Shown here: positions 12,606-13,951 of the stretch, piece by piece
How positions within the stretch are numbered: position 1 is the stretch's first letter
Layout: the number at the start of each line of letters is the position of its first letter
Source: Candidatus Halarchaeoplasma halalkaliphilum
GTDB taxonomy: Archaea > Thermoplasmatota > Thermoplasmata > Halarchaeoplasmatales > Halarchaeoplasmataceae
Reading direction: 5' to 3'
DNA: 13,951 bases
Assembly (NCBI GenBank): GCA_007133925.1
Contig: SLLU01000003.1
Location: forward strand, 1-13,951
Made by a program: the position numbers and the translations under genes
Notes under the pieces: generated by a model
Databases searched by the model: none
What the model was told of the DNA's origin: nothing
The model's input: only the letters and a program-made list of their open reading frames with translations

Positions 12606-13219
12606 GAGTAGTACTACCCAAGGGACGGCTGTACCAAGAGGGCTTCCGGCTTTTGGGAGAAGCAGGGATGGATATGGCACCCCACAAGGACAGGGAGCTG
12701 ATATCCCAAACCGACGAATGTCAGGTTTACAAGGCAAAGGCCTTTGACGTGCCGGTTTACGTTGAGCACGGTATCGACCTTGGAGTGTCGGGAACCGACG
12801 TTTTACTGGAGCATGGAAGCGACGTGCTGGTACCCCTGGAACTGCCCTTCGGGAAATGCAGGCTGTCCCTGGCCATGCCAGAATGGAACATCAGGGAACC
12901 GGAGGATCTGGACGGGTACAGCATAGGTACCAAGTATGTCAACATCGTATCAAGGTATTTCCAGGATATGTCCGTGGATGTGGACGTGTTCAAGCTCAAC
13001 GGTTCCATAGAGCTGGCTCCCAGCCTTGGTATAGCAGATGCCATAGTGGATATCGTGGAATCCGGAAGCACACTGAAGGCGAACAACATGGTGGAGGTGC
13101 GTAAACTCATGGACATATCCGCCATACTATTGGTGAACCGCATATCCCAGAAGACAAAATACCACGAGATAAACGGTCTGGTCAGAAACATAAGAAAGGT
13201 GATAAAAGATGGATATTGA
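12602..13219 (+). CDS. hisG: ATP phosphoribosyltransferase, short form (HisG-S)
   Basis: This catalyses the first step of histidine synthesis, joining ATP and PRPP. The protein has 205 residues and lacks the roughly 80-residue C-terminal regulatory domain of long HisG, so it needs HisZ, encoded directly upstream. Visible motifs are LPKGRL (5-10), GVSGTDVL (61-68), IGTKYVNI (108-115) and the PRPP-binding ELAPSLGIADAIVDIVESGST region (137-157). Its ATG lies in the hisZ stop, and its last 11 bases overlap the hisD start, so translation of the three genes is probably coupled. Confidence 0.95.
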   Translation: MRVVLPKGRLYQEGFRLLGEAGMDMAPHKDRELISQTDECQVYKAKAFDVPVYVEHGIDLGVSGTDVLLEHGSDVLVPLELPFGKCRLSLAMPEWNIREPEDLDGYSIGTKYVNIVSRYFQDMSVDVDVFKLNGSIELAPSLGIADAIVDIVESGSTLKANNMVEVRKLMDISAILLVNRISQKTKYHEINGLVRNIRKVIKDGY

Positions 13220-13951
13220 GGGATACGTGGCCGAGATCCTGGAAGATATCAAAAACAGAGGTATGGAAGCGGTCATGGAGTACTCGGAAAGATTCGACGG
13301 TCATTCGGGGGAACTTAAGGTTACGGCGGAGGAATTCGACAGGGCGGATGCACTGCCAAGAGAAGACAAAGAAGTCATCCGCCGGGTGATCGAGAGGGGG
13401 AGGAGGGTGCACGAAAAACAGCTACCCCGTACCGAACTCCACGAGTACAGGGGAACAAAGTTCGGACTGATATACCGGCCCATGAGCCGAGTGGGGCTTT
13501 ACGTTCCCGGAGGCAGGCCCCTACCGTCCTCACTGATCATGCTGGGGGTCCCGGCAAAGTTGGCGGGTGTGGAAGAGGTGGTGGTGGTCAGCCCCGCCTC
13601 CCAGGGTATCCCCGATCCCTACACCCTATTCATCGCCCGAGAACTGGGACTGGACGAGGTGTATAAAATTGGGGGAATACAGGCCATCGGCGCCATGGCC
13701 TACGGCGTGGGTATGAAGAAGGTTGACAAGATATTCGGTCCGGGTAACAAGTACGTAACCGAGGCGAAAAGGCAGGTTTACGGGACCGTGGGTATAGACT
13801 GTCTCGCAGGGCCCTCCGAGGTATGCGTCATAGCAGACGAGACCGCCCGAGGGGAACAAGTGCTGCTGGATTTATTGTCCCAGGTGGAACACGGTGGGGA
13901 TTCAAAGGCATGGCTCCTGAGCACTTCAAAAGAACTTTGTGATCGATGCAG
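13209..13951 (+). CDS. hisD: Histidinol dehydrogenase, 3' part cut off by window edge
   Basis: This zinc- and NAD-dependent enzyme catalyses the last two oxidations of histidine synthesis. The 247 visible residues include VGLYVPGGRPLPSS (95-108), GGIQAIGAMAYG (155-166), the family signature DKIFGPGNKYV (173-183), GIDCLAGPSE (195-204) and SQVEH (224-228). Gln225 and His228 match two of the zinc ligands; the remaining catalytic Glu/His pair and ligands would lie past the window. The N-terminus is short compared with the E. coli enzyme, as in many archaea. The ATG at 13209 overlaps hisG by 11 nt; the sequence FDG at 29-31 shows the correct frame. Confidence 0.95.
   Translation, partial: MDIEGYVAEILEDIKNRGMEAVMEYSERFDGHSGELKVTAEEFDRADALPREDKEVIRRVIERGRRVHEKQLPRTELHEYRGTKFGLIYRPMSRVGLYVPGGRPLPSSLIMLGVPAKLAGVEEVVVVSPASQGIPDPYTLFIARELGLDEVYKIGGIQAIGAMAYGVGMKKVDKIFGPGNKYVTEAKRQVYGTVGIDCLAGPSEVCVIADETARGEQVLLDLLSQVEHGGDSKAWLLSTSKELCDRC

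Noticed and set aside
1..13951. CRISPR arrays, insertion sequences, rRNA or tRNA genes
   Set aside because: No regularly spaced repeats, transposase-like frames, terminal inverted repeats or tRNA-like folds were seen; almost all bases belong to ordinary genes.

Overview
The window looks like a chromosomal segment from an archaeon, most likely a euryarchaeote and perhaps a Thermoplasmatota relative. The evidence is an Orc1/Cdc6 initiator, a short archaeal AspRS, an Hjc-type resolvase, an archaeal/eukaryotic-type uS15, a GAN/RecJ-like DHH nuclease, a HerA translocase, pantoate kinase beside CoaBC, and archaea-restricted families (DUF5611, DUF2240, DUF357, a HisA-related protein). Many genes have a TATA-like box about 27 nt before the start codon and so appear leaderless. 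Genes inside operons, and a few leadered ones, have GGAG-type Shine-Dalgarno sequences. The lineage call is inference; there is no 16S rRNA gene here.

Layout, left to right. Positions 1-716 (minus) hold the N-terminal part of an orc1/cdc6 gene cut by the window edge. Its upstream region (717-1057), the longest non-coding stretch, is AT-rich. Together with the end of the next gene it holds three related ATTTCA-type repeats, one close to the archaeal origin-recognition-box core, so an origin here is plausible. Next come two minus-strand genes, DUF402 and DUF5611, transcribed away from aspS through a compact divergent promoter. On the plus strand follow aspS, an Hjc-like resolvase, a HisA-related protein with DUF2240, and rps15 with a RecJ-like nuclease that starts with TTG. 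A 75-residue membrane protein (minus) shares a divergent promoter with coaBC, and coaBC overlaps a pantoate kinase gene (CoA synthesis). Convergent to these, on the minus strand, a herA gene overlaps a DUF357 gene by one base. A zinc-ribbon membrane protein follows, ending in a hairpin plus T-run terminator. The right edge is a histidine operon hisZ-hisG-hisD (plus) with overlapping genes; hisD is cut by the window end. The 160-bp gap before hisZ carries three perfect inverted repeats around the predicted promoter.

Functional picture: the left and middle parts are mostly information processing (replication initiation, recombination/repair nucleases, translation) mixed with CoA and histidine synthesis. 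I see no mobile element, CRISPR array, rRNA or tRNA. The parts that look least described are the uncharacterised partners: DUF357 coupled to HerA, DUF402 with DUF5611, the HisA-like protein lacking the first catalytic Asp with DUF2240, the candidate origin, and the operator array of the his operon.
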